From JACPNE01 sp964444465 (GTDB lineage Archaea; Nanobdellota; Nanobdellia; SCGC-AAA011-G17; JACPNG01), in contig CAYUGZ010000004.1 in NCBI GenBank assembly GCA_964444465.1, positions 1-57,167 on the forward strand: 57,167 nt of DNA, read 5' to 3'. The first letter of the stretch is position 1; each line of letters begins with the position of its first letter. Under the pieces are notes generated by a model that saw only the letters and a program-made list of their open reading frames with translations, had not been told where the DNA came from and searched no databases. The translations under genes and the position numbers were made by a program. Of the stretch, positions 16,518 to 24,220 are shown in pieces.

Positions 16518-16889
16518 TAATTCTACCCTCTAGATAGTATAAAAATAACCATTTATACAACAGATTATCTGAAAAGTGAGGGTTAATAAGTTAAATTATT
16601 GATGAAATATGTAATTATTTCGCTTAATTATAAGGAAAAGTGAGTTTATTATGGATTATACCGAATATAATATGTAAAATAATGATAATTTTAAGAAATA
16701 TAGCCTCTTTATTGTATAATATGTGAAAAGTGAGAGTTCATAACATAGATTATCAATAAAATAGGTAGCCATTGAGTAGATAGGATAAAAAAAGTGAGTT
16801 TATAGTGAATTCAGCTAGATATTCTCCATAAAAGTGAGGTATTTTAGGAAAAAATGGGTAATTATGTAGAAATATGTGAAAAGTGAGGG
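16518..16889 (+). repeat. Iteron-like array of AAAAGTGAG between convergent regulators
   Basis: This 372-bp gap has no ORF of note. The exact 9-mer AAAAGTGAG occurs six times, all on the plus strand: 16572-16580, 16636-16644, 16726-16734, 16790-16798, 16830-16838 and 16879-16887. Most copies are followed by a purine/T extension (GGTT or TTTA) and several are preceded by TATGTG or TCTG. A seventh exact copy lies in the end of gene A (16433-16441), and related TAAGTGAG words continue into the other gene (about 16994 and 17086). Start-to-start spacings are 64, 90, 64, 40 and 49 bp. Both flanking genes terminate here, so a promoter role is unlikely. An iteron-type binding array, a partition-like site or a nucleoid-protein site is possible. 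Confidence 0.75.
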
Positions 16890-17483
16890 TTAGATATCTG
16901 AAAGCCTCTTCTGATCAGGATCCATCTGATAATAGAGACTAACAAGTTTAGGTTTTAATCCTAATTCTCTAAATTTTTTATCTATAGAAAGATAAGTGAG
17001 TCTATTATTAATTCTGTTTCTTTTTATTGGGGCTTTCTTTTTTATTGCCATGCTTATATATGAACGTACACATGATTCTGTAAGTGAGATTTTATCAGCA
17101 ATATCGGAATAAGTGACTTTTTCCTTCTCATCTTCCAATTGATAGAGTGTAAGCAGTGCAAGAAGCTGCCCCCTAGAAAGTGCCTCTATAACGTCTATAA
17201 TGGCAAACGGGTGATTGATTGATTGATTGATTGATGATTGATTGATTGATTGAACCCCTTGATTTCCTATGGAACTTTTTATGAAATATTGTTCATTAGG
17301 CTCTATCTCCTCAAAATTCTGCGTTTTTTCATTTTTTTCAGAAATTAGTGTTTTTATCAAATCCACAAGCTCGATAATCCTCTCCTTATTCTTATCTATC
17401 TCTAATTTTAATAGATCCATATCTTCTTTTACACTAGAAAAAGCATTTTTTATATTGTTCTCAAAATTAGGATCATTACTCAT
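16890..17483 (-). CDS. Coiled-coil plus winged-helix DNA-binding protein B
   Basis: A 197-residue protein built like its convergent neighbour: an N-terminal acidic/basic coiled coil (about residues 10-55), a Ser-Ile-Asn-Gln repeat linker (residues 78-91), then a winged helix (RGQLLALLTLYQLED, SDIADKISLTESCVRSYISMAIKK) with a basic wing and a C-terminal extension. The linker is encoded by tandem GATT units (17212-17254 on the plus strand). The array at 16518-16889 lies just beyond its stop codon. The shared plan suggests that genes A and B are diverged paralogues. Target and function are unknown. Confidence 0.75.
   Translation of the reverse strand: MSNDPNFENNIKNAFSSVKEDMDLLKLEIDKNKERIIELVDLIKTLISEKNEKTQNFEEIEPNEQYFIKSSIGNQGVQSINQSSINQSINHPFAIIDVIEALSRGQLLALLTLYQLEDEKEKVTYSDIADKISLTESCVRSYISMAIKKKAPIKRNRINNRLTYLSIDKKFRELGLKPKLVSLYYQMDPDQKRLSDI
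17212..17254 (+). repeat. GATT tandem repeat inside coding sequence
   Basis: Two blocks of four to six GATT units separated by GAT. Read on the minus strand they encode the Ser-Ile-Asn-Gln linker of protein B. The period of 4 is not a multiple of 3, so a change of one unit would shift the reading frame; the locus could therefore vary by slippage. Confidence 0.7.
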
Positions 17484-17502
17484 TTTACGACGACAAAATT
17501 AA

Positions 17503-17931
17503 TTAACCTATATAGTCACCCTTCTCTCCTTTAGTTGGAGAACTTAGTTCTACTAAGGGTAACCTAATATGTGGTGGTAAATTAACTTGTTGTGATAATT
17601 CTAATGCTTTAATATTGCATTTTATAAGGATAAAATTAGTAATTAATGTCATCAACTCTTTATCTAACTTTTTTGTTTTTGTCCAAGTATCCATTATCTC
17701 TTTTATTTTTTTAGTCTCTTCTCTAAATAATAGATGACCATTAATCTTCATGTTGCCTACATCTTGTTTGTATTCTGTTGTAAATTCAAACTCAAATTTA
17801 AGAAGATTATCTCTTTTAGGAACTAAGCTAACATTACTTAGTTTCATGTTATTTTCTACTTTAATATCTTTAGTTACTTGAGCAATTCTCTCTGCTAATA
17901 ATCTATCAATATCAAAAGATATAACTGGCAT
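17503..17931 (-). CDS. Conserved archaeal protein of unknown function
   Basis: A 142-residue soluble protein with a strand-rich centre (LKFEFEFTTEYKQDVGNMKINGHLLF) and a C-terminal helix followed by NLPPHIRLPLVEL. The order of a Y-x-x-DVG-x-(M/I)-x-I-x-G motif, a Lys/Trp helix, a KCNIKAL helix and the NLPP-I-LP-V end is one I associate with a conserved archaeal family of unknown function; I cannot name it with certainty. It lies between argS and regulator B, all leftward, with gaps of 47 and 19 bp. Confidence 0.65.
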   Translation of the reverse strand: MPVISFDIDRLLAERIAQVTKDIKVENNMKLSNVSLVPKRDNLLKFEFEFTTEYKQDVGNMKINGHLLFREETKKIKEIMDTWTKTKKLDKELMTLITNFILIKCNIKALELSQQVNLPPHIRLPLVELSSPTKGEKGDYIG

Positions 17932-17978
17932 TTTGTAATTTAGAAATAAGGATTATTTAAATCTTATTGTTTTTTAGT

Positions 17979-19646
17979 CTACATTTCTTTAGGTGCATCT
18001 ATCCCTAATAAGAATAATCCATTGCTTAAAACTTGCTTAACAGCTAGTATTAGGGCTAATCTTGAATCTCTTAGTTTAGGCTCTGTATTTAATACATTAA
18101 TTGAATCGTAAAATCTGTTGAATAATTTAGTAAGATCCAATAAATAATTTGTTATCAATGATGGTTTGTAATTATTAGCTGCTTCTTCTATTATTCCTGG
18201 AAATTTAGATAACAACATAATAAGTTCTGTTTCTTGAGGTAAAAATAATAAAGAATAATCTATATTTTTAGGTGTTTTAGTTTTTTTTATTATACTACAA
18301 ATTCTAGCATGTGCATATTGAACATAAGGAGCTGTGTCTCCTGTAAATGAGATTGATTCTTTAGGATCATAAACTATATCTTTTATTGGATCTATTTTAA
18401 TTAAATAAAACTTTAATGCTCCAATTCCTATTTGAGATTTTTTTTGTTCTGTTATCTTCCTTTTTCTCGACTTTAATTCATCTTCGGCTAGATTAACTAC
18501 TTCATCTAAAAGAGTATCTGCATCAACAACTTTTCCCTCCCTAGATTTCATTCTTCCTTCTGGTAGTAAAACCATACCATAACTTAAATGATGACATTTA
18601 TCTGAAATTTTAGACTTTAATTTGTCAAGTATAGCAAACAATTGTTTAAAATGTAAATTTTGTTCTGAAGCTACAACATATATTGATAGATCTGGGTTGT
18701 AATCTTTAAGTTTTAATTCTGCTAAAGCTAGATCTTGAGTTATGTATACAGAAGTTTTATCTTTTCTTAAAAGAATTCTATTTGGAAGATTATATTCAGA
18801 TAGATCAGCCATAACATTGTCTTCTTCATCTTTATCAAATATTTTTTTCTTTAATCCTTTATTCACTATATTTTTTCCTTTATCAAAATAATCACTTTCA
18901 TAATATGTTTTATGGAATTTAATGTTTAATCTTTTGTATGTTTGATCAAATCCTGTTAAAGCCCATTTATTCATCTTATTCCATAAGCTTAATGTAGATT
19001 TATCATTAGACTCCCATTTTATTAACAATTCTTGAGCTTCTTTGTTTAATGAATCATTAGCTTTTTTAGAGAACATAACATAATAATCACCTACAAAATG
19101 GTCTGATTTTTTATCGGGCTTTTTTTTATTGCCAAATTTTTGATATGCTAACATAGATTGCATTATATGGATTCCTCGATCATTAACTAAATTTAATCTT
19201 ATTACTTTATTCCCTAAAAATTCTAGAATTCTAGAAGTGGATTCTCCTAAAGCTATGTTTCTTAGATGTCCTAGATGTAAAGGTTTGTTAGTATTTGGAG
19301 CGCAATATTCTATGATGATTTTTTTCTTTTGTTTTTGGGAACCAAAATCTTGTTTTTTCTTTAAAATTTCTTCCAAAATAGTTTTGGTTATTGTTTGTTT
19401 GTTAATGAATATATTAAGATAAGGGCCTATAATCTGTGTTTTTTCGACTATTGGGGATTTGATTCTAAAGGCTAAATCTTTGGCTAAATCATTAGGTTCT
19501 TTGTTTATTAGTTTAGCCAATGTATAACAATGGATAGAATAATCTCCGAATTTATTATTTGGGGGAATTGCTAATAGTCTATTTATATCCTTATCTTTTA
19601 GATTTGTTATTTTTTTTAGGATGTTTATAATCTCTTTTTTGATCAT
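17979..19646 (-). CDS. argS: Arginyl-tRNA synthetase
   Basis: A 555-residue class I synthetase that charges tRNA-Arg. The HIGH motif appears as HLGHLRN near residue 122, directly after the family signature APNTNKPLHLGH. The KMSKS region is replaced by RMKSREGKVV near residue 372, which is usual in ArgRS. The N-terminal additional domain contacting the tRNA D loop covers about residues 1-95, and the C-terminal helical DALR-type anticodon-binding domain begins near 440 (PYVQYAHARI). The enzyme appears intact. Confidence 0.95.
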   Translation of the reverse strand: MIKKEIINILKKITNLKDKDINRLLAIPPNNKFGDYSIHCYTLAKLINKEPNDLAKDLAFRIKSPIVEKTQIIGPYLNIFINKQTITKTILEEILKKKQDFGSQKQKKKIIIEYCAPNTNKPLHLGHLRNIALGESTSRILEFLGNKVIRLNLVNDRGIHIMQSMLAYQKFGNKKKPDKKSDHFVGDYYVMFSKKANDSLNKEAQELLIKWESNDKSTLSLWNKMNKWALTGFDQTYKRLNIKFHKTYYESDYFDKGKNIVNKGLKKKIFDKDEEDNVMADLSEYNLPNRILLRKDKTSVYITQDLALAELKLKDYNPDLSIYVVASEQNLHFKQLFAILDKLKSKISDKCHHLSYGMVLLPEGRMKSREGKVVDADTLLDEVVNLAEDELKSRKRKITEQKKSQIGIGALKFYLIKIDPIKDIVYDPKESISFTGDTAPYVQYAHARICSIIKKTKTPKNIDYSLLFLPQETELIMLLSKFPGIIEEAANNYKPSLITNYLLDLTKLFNRFYDSINVLNTEPKLRDSRLALILAVKQVLSNGLFLLGIDAPKEM

Positions 19647-19741
19647 TTAAGTTCTAAATTAAAGGATATATATAAATCTTCTATAACTATTAGTATTCCT
19701 TTAACCGAATAATTTATATATCTCTATACAAGCCATAGAAT

Positions 19742-20002
19742 ATGTCTAGGCTCTCAGATAAGACTTTAGAAAAGATAAAGAATGATATCTTATATGTGTT
19801 ATACGAGGCTAAATTAAATGGCATGTTCACTAAACACATAGGAGATGAGATAGCTAGAGATGATGAGTTAATTCTTAGATTGTTAAAAGACATGGAGAAT
19901 GCTAACCTTGTAAAGAAGATTAGCAACTTTAAAAGAAGAGTAAAATGGGTGATGACTGAAGAGGCTTATTCTAAATATAAGGAGATGTTAGGCCCTGTTT
20001 AA
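19742..20002 (+). CDS. Small winged-helix protein
   Basis: An 86-residue winged-helix protein. The helices NDILYVLYEAKLNGMFT and HIGDEIARDDELILRLLKDMENANLV are followed by a basic wing and a last helix. It is similar in size to the regulator at 7424-7690. It overlaps the 3' end of lonB by 15 bp in convergent orientation. A TATA-like element (TTTATATA) lies about 30 bp before the ATG. Confidence 0.72.
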   Translation: MSRLSDKTLEKIKNDILYVLYEAKLNGMFTKHIGDEIARDDELILRLLKDMENANLVKKISNFKRRVKWVMTEEAYSKYKEMLGPV

Positions 20003-21865
20003 TTTTTTTAATATATGTTGTTTTCCTTTCCAATCTAATGCTTCTTTTAGAACCTCTTGTATTGTTGAAACTGGAACAATTTTAATCTTCCTTAACTTTT
20101 CTTTTGATAGAATAATATCTTTCTCATTTGGCCTAGGAACTATAACTTTTTTCACTCCAGCTTCTATGGCTGCCTCAACTTTTTGTGTAACTCCCCCTAC
20201 AGCTAAAACTTCTCCCCTAACAGATAATGATCCAGTTAAAGCTACTTCTTGCTTGATTGGAACTTTCTTTAATGCTGAGATGATTGCTGTTGCTACTGCG
20301 ATAGATGCTGAGTCACCCTCTACACCTTCATAAGACTGCAAAAATTGAATAAAAATATCATACTCATCTTTAATATCGTCTCCGAAATTTTTTAAGATAA
20401 TAGCTGAAACATTTTGAACAGCTTCTTTTGCTATCTCTCCTAATTTTCCTGTAGCCACAAACTCTGCTTTTTTTCCTCCAGGAGTTACTTCAGATTCAAT
20501 TGGAAGCACAATTCCAGAAAATGAGGATCCTGAACCAATAACTGCCAATCCATTAACCCTTCCAATCCTATTTCCTTTTGTTATAATAACTTCATATTTC
20601 TTTTTATTTTCAATATATTTATCAGCTATTTGTTGTTCTAAAGTTCTTGATAATTTTTTAGCTTCAATTAAATGTTTTTTTTCAACTAATTTTGAATTTT
20701 GTTCTTTAGCTAAATCTCCTGCTGCTCTCACTAATCCTCCAAGCTCTCTTAATCTTAATGTTAATTTATTAGCTACCCCTGCTGCTTTTTTAGCTTCCTC
20801 AATCATTTCATTTACAGCATCTTGAGAAAAATGTGGAATCTTTTTATCTTTAGAAACTTCTTGAGCTATAAATTGGGTAACTTTTTCTCTGTTTTTTTCG
20901 TTATCATCCATTGTTGTGTTCATATAAATCTCATAACCATAACCTCTAATTCTAGATCTTAAAGCAGGGTGCATTTTTTGGATTGTTTCCATATTTCCTG
21001 CAGCAACTAAAATAAAATCACAAGGAACTGGTTCAGATCTTGTTTGAGCCCCGGAACTTCTCTCACTTTGTCCAGTTATTGGATATTTCTTTTCTTGTAA
21101 TGCAGTTAATAGTTCTTGTTGAGATCTCATTGATAAAGTTCCAACTTCATCAACAAATAAAACCCCTCCATTTGCTTTATGTATCATTCCAGGAATTAAT
21201 CTTTCATAAGCCGGAGTTCCTAATCCTCCAGATTGTAATGGGTCATGCAATACATCTCCTAATAATGCTCCTGCATGTGTTCCTGTTGCGTCAAAAAATG
21301 GAGCATGTCTATTTTCAGAGTTGTCAATTAATAATTTTGCTACTTTTGATTTCTCACTTAGGTTCATTCTTTTTCCTAAATTTAAGAATAACATAAATCC
21401 TATAATGAAAACCATTGATGAAATCATAGAAGCTGCATAAATAACATCTGATATTGCTCCTGTCTTCCAAAAGTAATATGGAATTAAACTTACAACAAGA
21501 ACAACAACTAATAAAATTAAAGATTGATTTTTAAAAGAAGACATTGCTTGTATCTTTTGTTTGGTAACTAAGGATTTTCCTTGTCCTTTTGACATTGTCC
21601 TTATTAATGGGGCATTATCGTCATTTGGATTTGGTAAAGCTAATATGTCTGATAGAATTTCCATTGGTAACAACTCAGATAAGGCTTGGCCGATCATACT
21701 TTTACCTGTTCCAGGATCTCCAATTAATAAAACATTTCTTCTTTGTTTAGCTGCTTTTTTAACAATAGAAATAGCTGGGTCTTGGCCAATAACTTGATCT
21801 ACTACACCCTTAGATATTTTTACATCTTTTGTAGATTTATATTTCATTTTATTAGATAAAATCAA
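19988..21865 (-). CDS. lonB: Membrane-anchored archaeal Lon protease (LonB)
   Basis: A 625-residue ATP-dependent protease degrading unfolded or membrane-associated proteins. Its AAA domain has Walker A GDPGTGKS at residues 49-56. A two-helix membrane anchor (about residues 112-155) is inserted within the AAA domain, which is the hallmark of archaeal LonB and places the protease at the inner face of the membrane. The C-terminal protease domain carries the catalytic Ser in GDSAS (near residue 517) and Lys in GGVTQK (near 560). The bacterial N-terminal substrate domain is absent, as expected. Met1 or Met7 could be the start. Confidence 0.95.
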   Translation of the reverse strand: MILSNKMKYKSTKDVKISKGVVDQVIGQDPAISIVKKAAKQRRNVLLIGDPGTGKSMIGQALSELLPMEILSDILALPNPNDDNAPLIRTMSKGQGKSLVTKQKIQAMSSFKNQSLILLVVVLVVSLIPYYFWKTGAISDVIYAASMISSMVFIIGFMLFLNLGKRMNLSEKSKVAKLLIDNSENRHAPFFDATGTHAGALLGDVLHDPLQSGGLGTPAYERLIPGMIHKANGGVLFVDEVGTLSMRSQQELLTALQEKKYPITGQSERSSGAQTRSEPVPCDFILVAAGNMETIQKMHPALRSRIRGYGYEIYMNTTMDDNEKNREKVTQFIAQEVSKDKKIPHFSQDAVNEMIEEAKKAAGVANKLTLRLRELGGLVRAAGDLAKEQNSKLVEKKHLIEAKKLSRTLEQQIADKYIENKKKYEVIITKGNRIGRVNGLAVIGSGSSFSGIVLPIESEVTPGGKKAEFVATGKLGEIAKEAVQNVSAIILKNFGDDIKDEYDIFIQFLQSYEGVEGDSASIAVATAIISALKKVPIKQEVALTGSLSVRGEVLAVGGVTQKVEAAIEAGVKKVIVPRPNEKDIILSKEKLRKIKIVPVSTIQEVLKEALDWKGKQHILKKLNRA

Positions 21866-21910
21866 GAGTTATATGGTATAATATGGTGTTTAAAAATCTA
21901 TCTTTTAGAA

Positions 21911-22174
21911 TTAAGACATATCATCTTCTGATACAACTACAAAATCACCAACCGCAATAACTGATGAATATGGAATTGTTAATTCATTACTATCATTCCT
22001 TTCTAAATCTAGTTCTGTAGCAAAACTTGTTGGATTTTTTAATATAATGTGAATTAATTCCCCTGTTCTTGTTTCAAAAGATATGTTTCCAACTTCTCCA
22101 AATCTTTTTCCAGATTTAGTTACTACAGTCTTCCCAACAATCTGTTTAGAATATTTTTTATCTTCTTCTGCCAT
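21911..22174 (-). CDS. PRC-barrel domain protein
   Basis: An 87-residue protein that is a single PRC-barrel: KQIVGKTVVTKSGKRFGEVGNISFETRTGELIHIIL-type strands, then IPYSSVIAVGDFVVV. PRC-barrel proteins of this size are common in archaea; some take part in cell division (CdpB-type) or RNA processing (RimM-like). No other domain is present to decide. It lies 45 bp upstream of lonB on the same strand. Confidence 0.82.
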   Translation of the reverse strand: MAEEDKKYSKQIVGKTVVTKSGKRFGEVGNISFETRTGELIHIILKNPTSFATELDLERNDSNELTIPYSSVIAVGDFVVVSEDDMS

Positions 22175-22199
22175 TTTTATTATATTAGATATTTTATCG

Positions 22200-22499
22200 T
22201 TATTTATAAATTTTTCTAGTATCTAAAAAATTTGTTGTATTAACTGAATTAAACAATTCAGATTCATCTAATCTATCTTTAATATCTGAAAAAACTGCTG
22301 CAGAGGTTATTATTAATTTATTATCTGTTTTAAGTAAATTATTTTCTAAAAGATATCCACTTGATGCTAATGATACTAAAGCTATTAAAAAAAATAAAAT
22401 TATTAATTTTGATATTTTTGAGACAAAATGGTGTTTAAAATATTCCATAAAAATGAATGCTGCTATCACCACACCAACAATATAAAGCCAATTAACCAT
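22200..22499 (-). CDS. Small membrane protein next to the origin
   Basis: A 99-residue protein with two membrane helices (about residues 3-20, LYIVGVVIAAFIFMEYF; and 31-50, LIILFFLIALVSLASSGYLL) joined by a basic loop, and a soluble C-terminal helix outside or inside depending on topology. No family is recognised. It is followed after 25 bp by the PRC-barrel gene, and the two may be cotranscribed with lonB. Confidence 0.6.
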   Translation of the reverse strand: MVNWLYIVGVVIAAFIFMEYFKHHFVSKISKLIILFFLIALVSLASSGYLLENNLLKTDNKLIITSAAVFSDIKDRLDESELFNSVNTTNFLDTRKIYK

Positions 22500-22587
22500 T
22501 AAATTATATATTTATTTATTATATAAAATTTACTTGTCAAAATAATACCTTCTTAGGAATGGAAAAATTAAATCAAATAATAATTAA

Positions 22588-22617
22588 CCCTCACACCCTT
22601 ATATTTCGTATGGAGTT
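22588..22617 (-). promoter_or_regulatory. ORB-like origin box, left, inverted
   Basis: On the minus strand: CTCCATACGAAATATAAGGG followed by TGTGAGGG. It shares the CCA, GAAATA and G-rich blocks with the right-hand boxes. Confidence 0.65.
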
Positions 22618-22862
22618 ATTTTTATTAAAAATTCTCTTTAATTCGTAAATACAAGCTTTATAGCATTAAAATAATAAATAATCTTAATTTAATTAATAAA
22701 TAATATAAAAATTATAAATAGTTGATATAAGCTCTAAAACTTGAAAATTTTAATGATTTATTTTTTCTTTTTATTTATATATTATAAATATTTATATTAT
22801 ATTATATTTATATTATTAATCATAATTACTTTTGAGTATAACAAATTTGTTGTCATTCTATA

Positions 22863-22884
22863 GTTCCATAAGAAGAAAAGGTGT
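22863..22884 (+). promoter_or_regulatory. ORB-like origin box, middle
   Basis: GTTCCATAAGAAGAAAAGGT followed by GT: the TTCCA, GAA and AAGGTG blocks are in the same register as the box at 22932. Confidence 0.6.
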
Positions 22885-22931
22885 AAATATTTTATTAAAT
22901 AACAAAAAAATTTATTTTTACTGAAATATTT

Positions 22932-22955
22932 GTTCCAAAGGAAATAAAGGTGGTG
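22932..22955 (+). promoter_or_regulatory. ORB-like origin box, right
   Basis: GTTCCAAAGGAAATAAAGGT followed by GGTG. This is the closest match to the archaeal ORB consensus (dyad TTCC/GGAA then a G-rich element), 48 bp before the orc1/cdc6 start, so it may also mediate autoregulation. Confidence 0.75.
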
Positions 22956-23002
22956 CTGTGTTGTAATAATCTTTAAATAATATTTTAATAGTTTTTATTG
23001 AA

Positions 23003-24220
23003 ATGAGGCAAAAAGAGTTGGATGGTTTCTTTGAAAAATTTCTTGAAAAAGATCCACTATTTATCAATAAAAAAGCTTTACAAGGTAATTATACTCCTAA
23101 AAATCTTCCACATAGAGAAGAACAAATAAATCAAATAGCTGGAGTTTTAGCTCCTGCTTTAAGAATGGAAAAACCTTCTAATATTTTTATATATGGAAAG
23201 ACTGGGACTGGCAAAAGTTTGTGTGTAAATTATATTGCTGATAATTTATTAGTTACAGCAGAAAAAAATAAAATTCCTCTAAAAATAATTTATATAAATT
23301 GTAAATTAAAGAGGGTAGCAGATACAGAATATAGATTAATTGCACAATTAACTAGGGAATTTGGGGTAGATGTTCCTGCAACAGGATTACCTACAGAAGA
23401 AGTTTACAAATTATTTGTTAAACAATTAGATAAAGAAAAAAGATTATTATTAATAATTTTAGATGAAATTGATCAATTAGTTCATAAAACAGGAGATGAA
23501 ATCTTATACAATTTAACAAGATTAAATAATGAGTTGAAAAATTCTGAAGTAACGTTAATTGGGATAAGTAATGATTTGTTGTTTGTTGACAATTTAGATC
23601 CTAGAGTAAAAAGTAGTTTGAGTGAAGAAGAATTAGTTTTCCCACCATATAATGCAATTCAATTACAAAGTATCTTAAAACAAAGAGCAAAATTGGCCTT
23701 TAGAAAAGATGTTATTGAAGAAGGAGTTATAGAAAAATGTGCAGCTTATGCTGCTCGAGATCATGGGGATGCTAGAAGAGCATTAGAATTATTAAGAGTT
23801 GCTGGAGAAATAACTGAAAGAAAAAATGAAAATAAAATTATAGTTCAACATATAGATGGAGCAGAAGATAAGATAGAGAGAGATAGAGTCTTAGAACAAG
23901 TTAATACACAACCAAAACAATTCAAATTAACATTATATTCTATTTTCAATGTCTGTACTAATGGGAATAGTAATGGAAATCCAATTTTTACAGGAGATAT
24001 TTATGAAATTTACAAACAATCATGCATTAATTGTGGATTAAAACCATTAACACAAAGAAGAGTTTCAGATATAATTGCAGAATTAGATATGTTAGGCATG
24101 ATAAATGCTAAAGTTATTAGTAAAGGAAGATATGGAAGAACAAGAGAAATAAAATTAGCAATCCCAAATGCAACCATCCCAAAAATTAATGATATACTAA
24201 AAGAGGGCTTAGGTTTATGA
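23003..24220 (+). CDS. cdc6: Orc1/Cdc6 replication initiator
   Basis: A 405-residue initiator that binds ORB elements and loads the MCM helicase. The AAA+ module has Walker A GKTGTGKS at residues 65-72, Walker B LLLIILDEID near 148-157, sensor 1 IGISND near 192, and the sensor 2 Arg region in HGDARRALELLR near residue 255. The C-terminal winged helix that contacts the origin runs from about 310 (LTLYSIFNVC) to 395. It is adjacent to the probable origin and overlaps the DP1 gene start by four bases (ATGA), so it is the first gene of a replication operon. Confidence 0.96.
   Translation: MRQKELDGFFEKFLEKDPLFINKKALQGNYTPKNLPHREEQINQIAGVLAPALRMEKPSNIFIYGKTGTGKSLCVNYIADNLLVTAEKNKIPLKIIYINCKLKRVADTEYRLIAQLTREFGVDVPATGLPTEEVYKLFVKQLDKEKRLLLIILDEIDQLVHKTGDEILYNLTRLNNELKNSEVTLIGISNDLLFVDNLDPRVKSSLSEEELVFPPYNAIQLQSILKQRAKLAFRKDVIEEGVIEKCAAYAARDHGDARRALELLRVAGEITERKNENKIIVQHIDGAEDKIERDRVLEQVNTQPKQFKLTLYSIFNVCTNGNSNGNPIFTGDIYEIYKQSCINCGLKPLTQRRVSDIIAELDMLGMINAKVISKGRYGRTREIKLAIPNATIPKINDILKEGLGL

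Larger units (their letters stand above)
22540..22960. other. Probable replication origin (oriC)
   Basis: This gene-free 503-bp gap (22500-23002) directly upstream of orc1/cdc6 holds a long, extremely A/T-rich core (22618-22860) fitting a duplex-unwinding element, bounded by motifs resembling archaeal origin recognition boxes. The consensus of the three clear copies is about TTCCANNNGAANNAAAGGTG, close to the known TTCCAnnGGAAAC-GGGG-type ORB. The copies are at 22588-22617 (minus strand), 22863-22884 and 22932-22955 (plus strand), with G-rich ends pointing away from the core. A weaker fourth copy may lie at 22546-22566 (minus). Genes on the right run rightward from it, and most nearby on the left run leftward. 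Confidence 0.82.

Noticed and set aside
12356..16631. A 16-bp direct repeat TATTTCGCTTAATTAT at 12356-12371 and 16616-16631 as attachment sites of an integrated element
   Set aside because: In a sequence this A/T-rich several 16-mers are expected to recur by chance over 57 kb. The recombinase lies outside the repeats, and one copy overlaps a coding end.
16518..16889. The AAAAGTGAG array as a CRISPR
   Set aside because: The repeat unit is only 9 bp and the spacing is irregular (40-90 bp). There are no cas genes, and CRISPR repeats are usually 24-37 bp.
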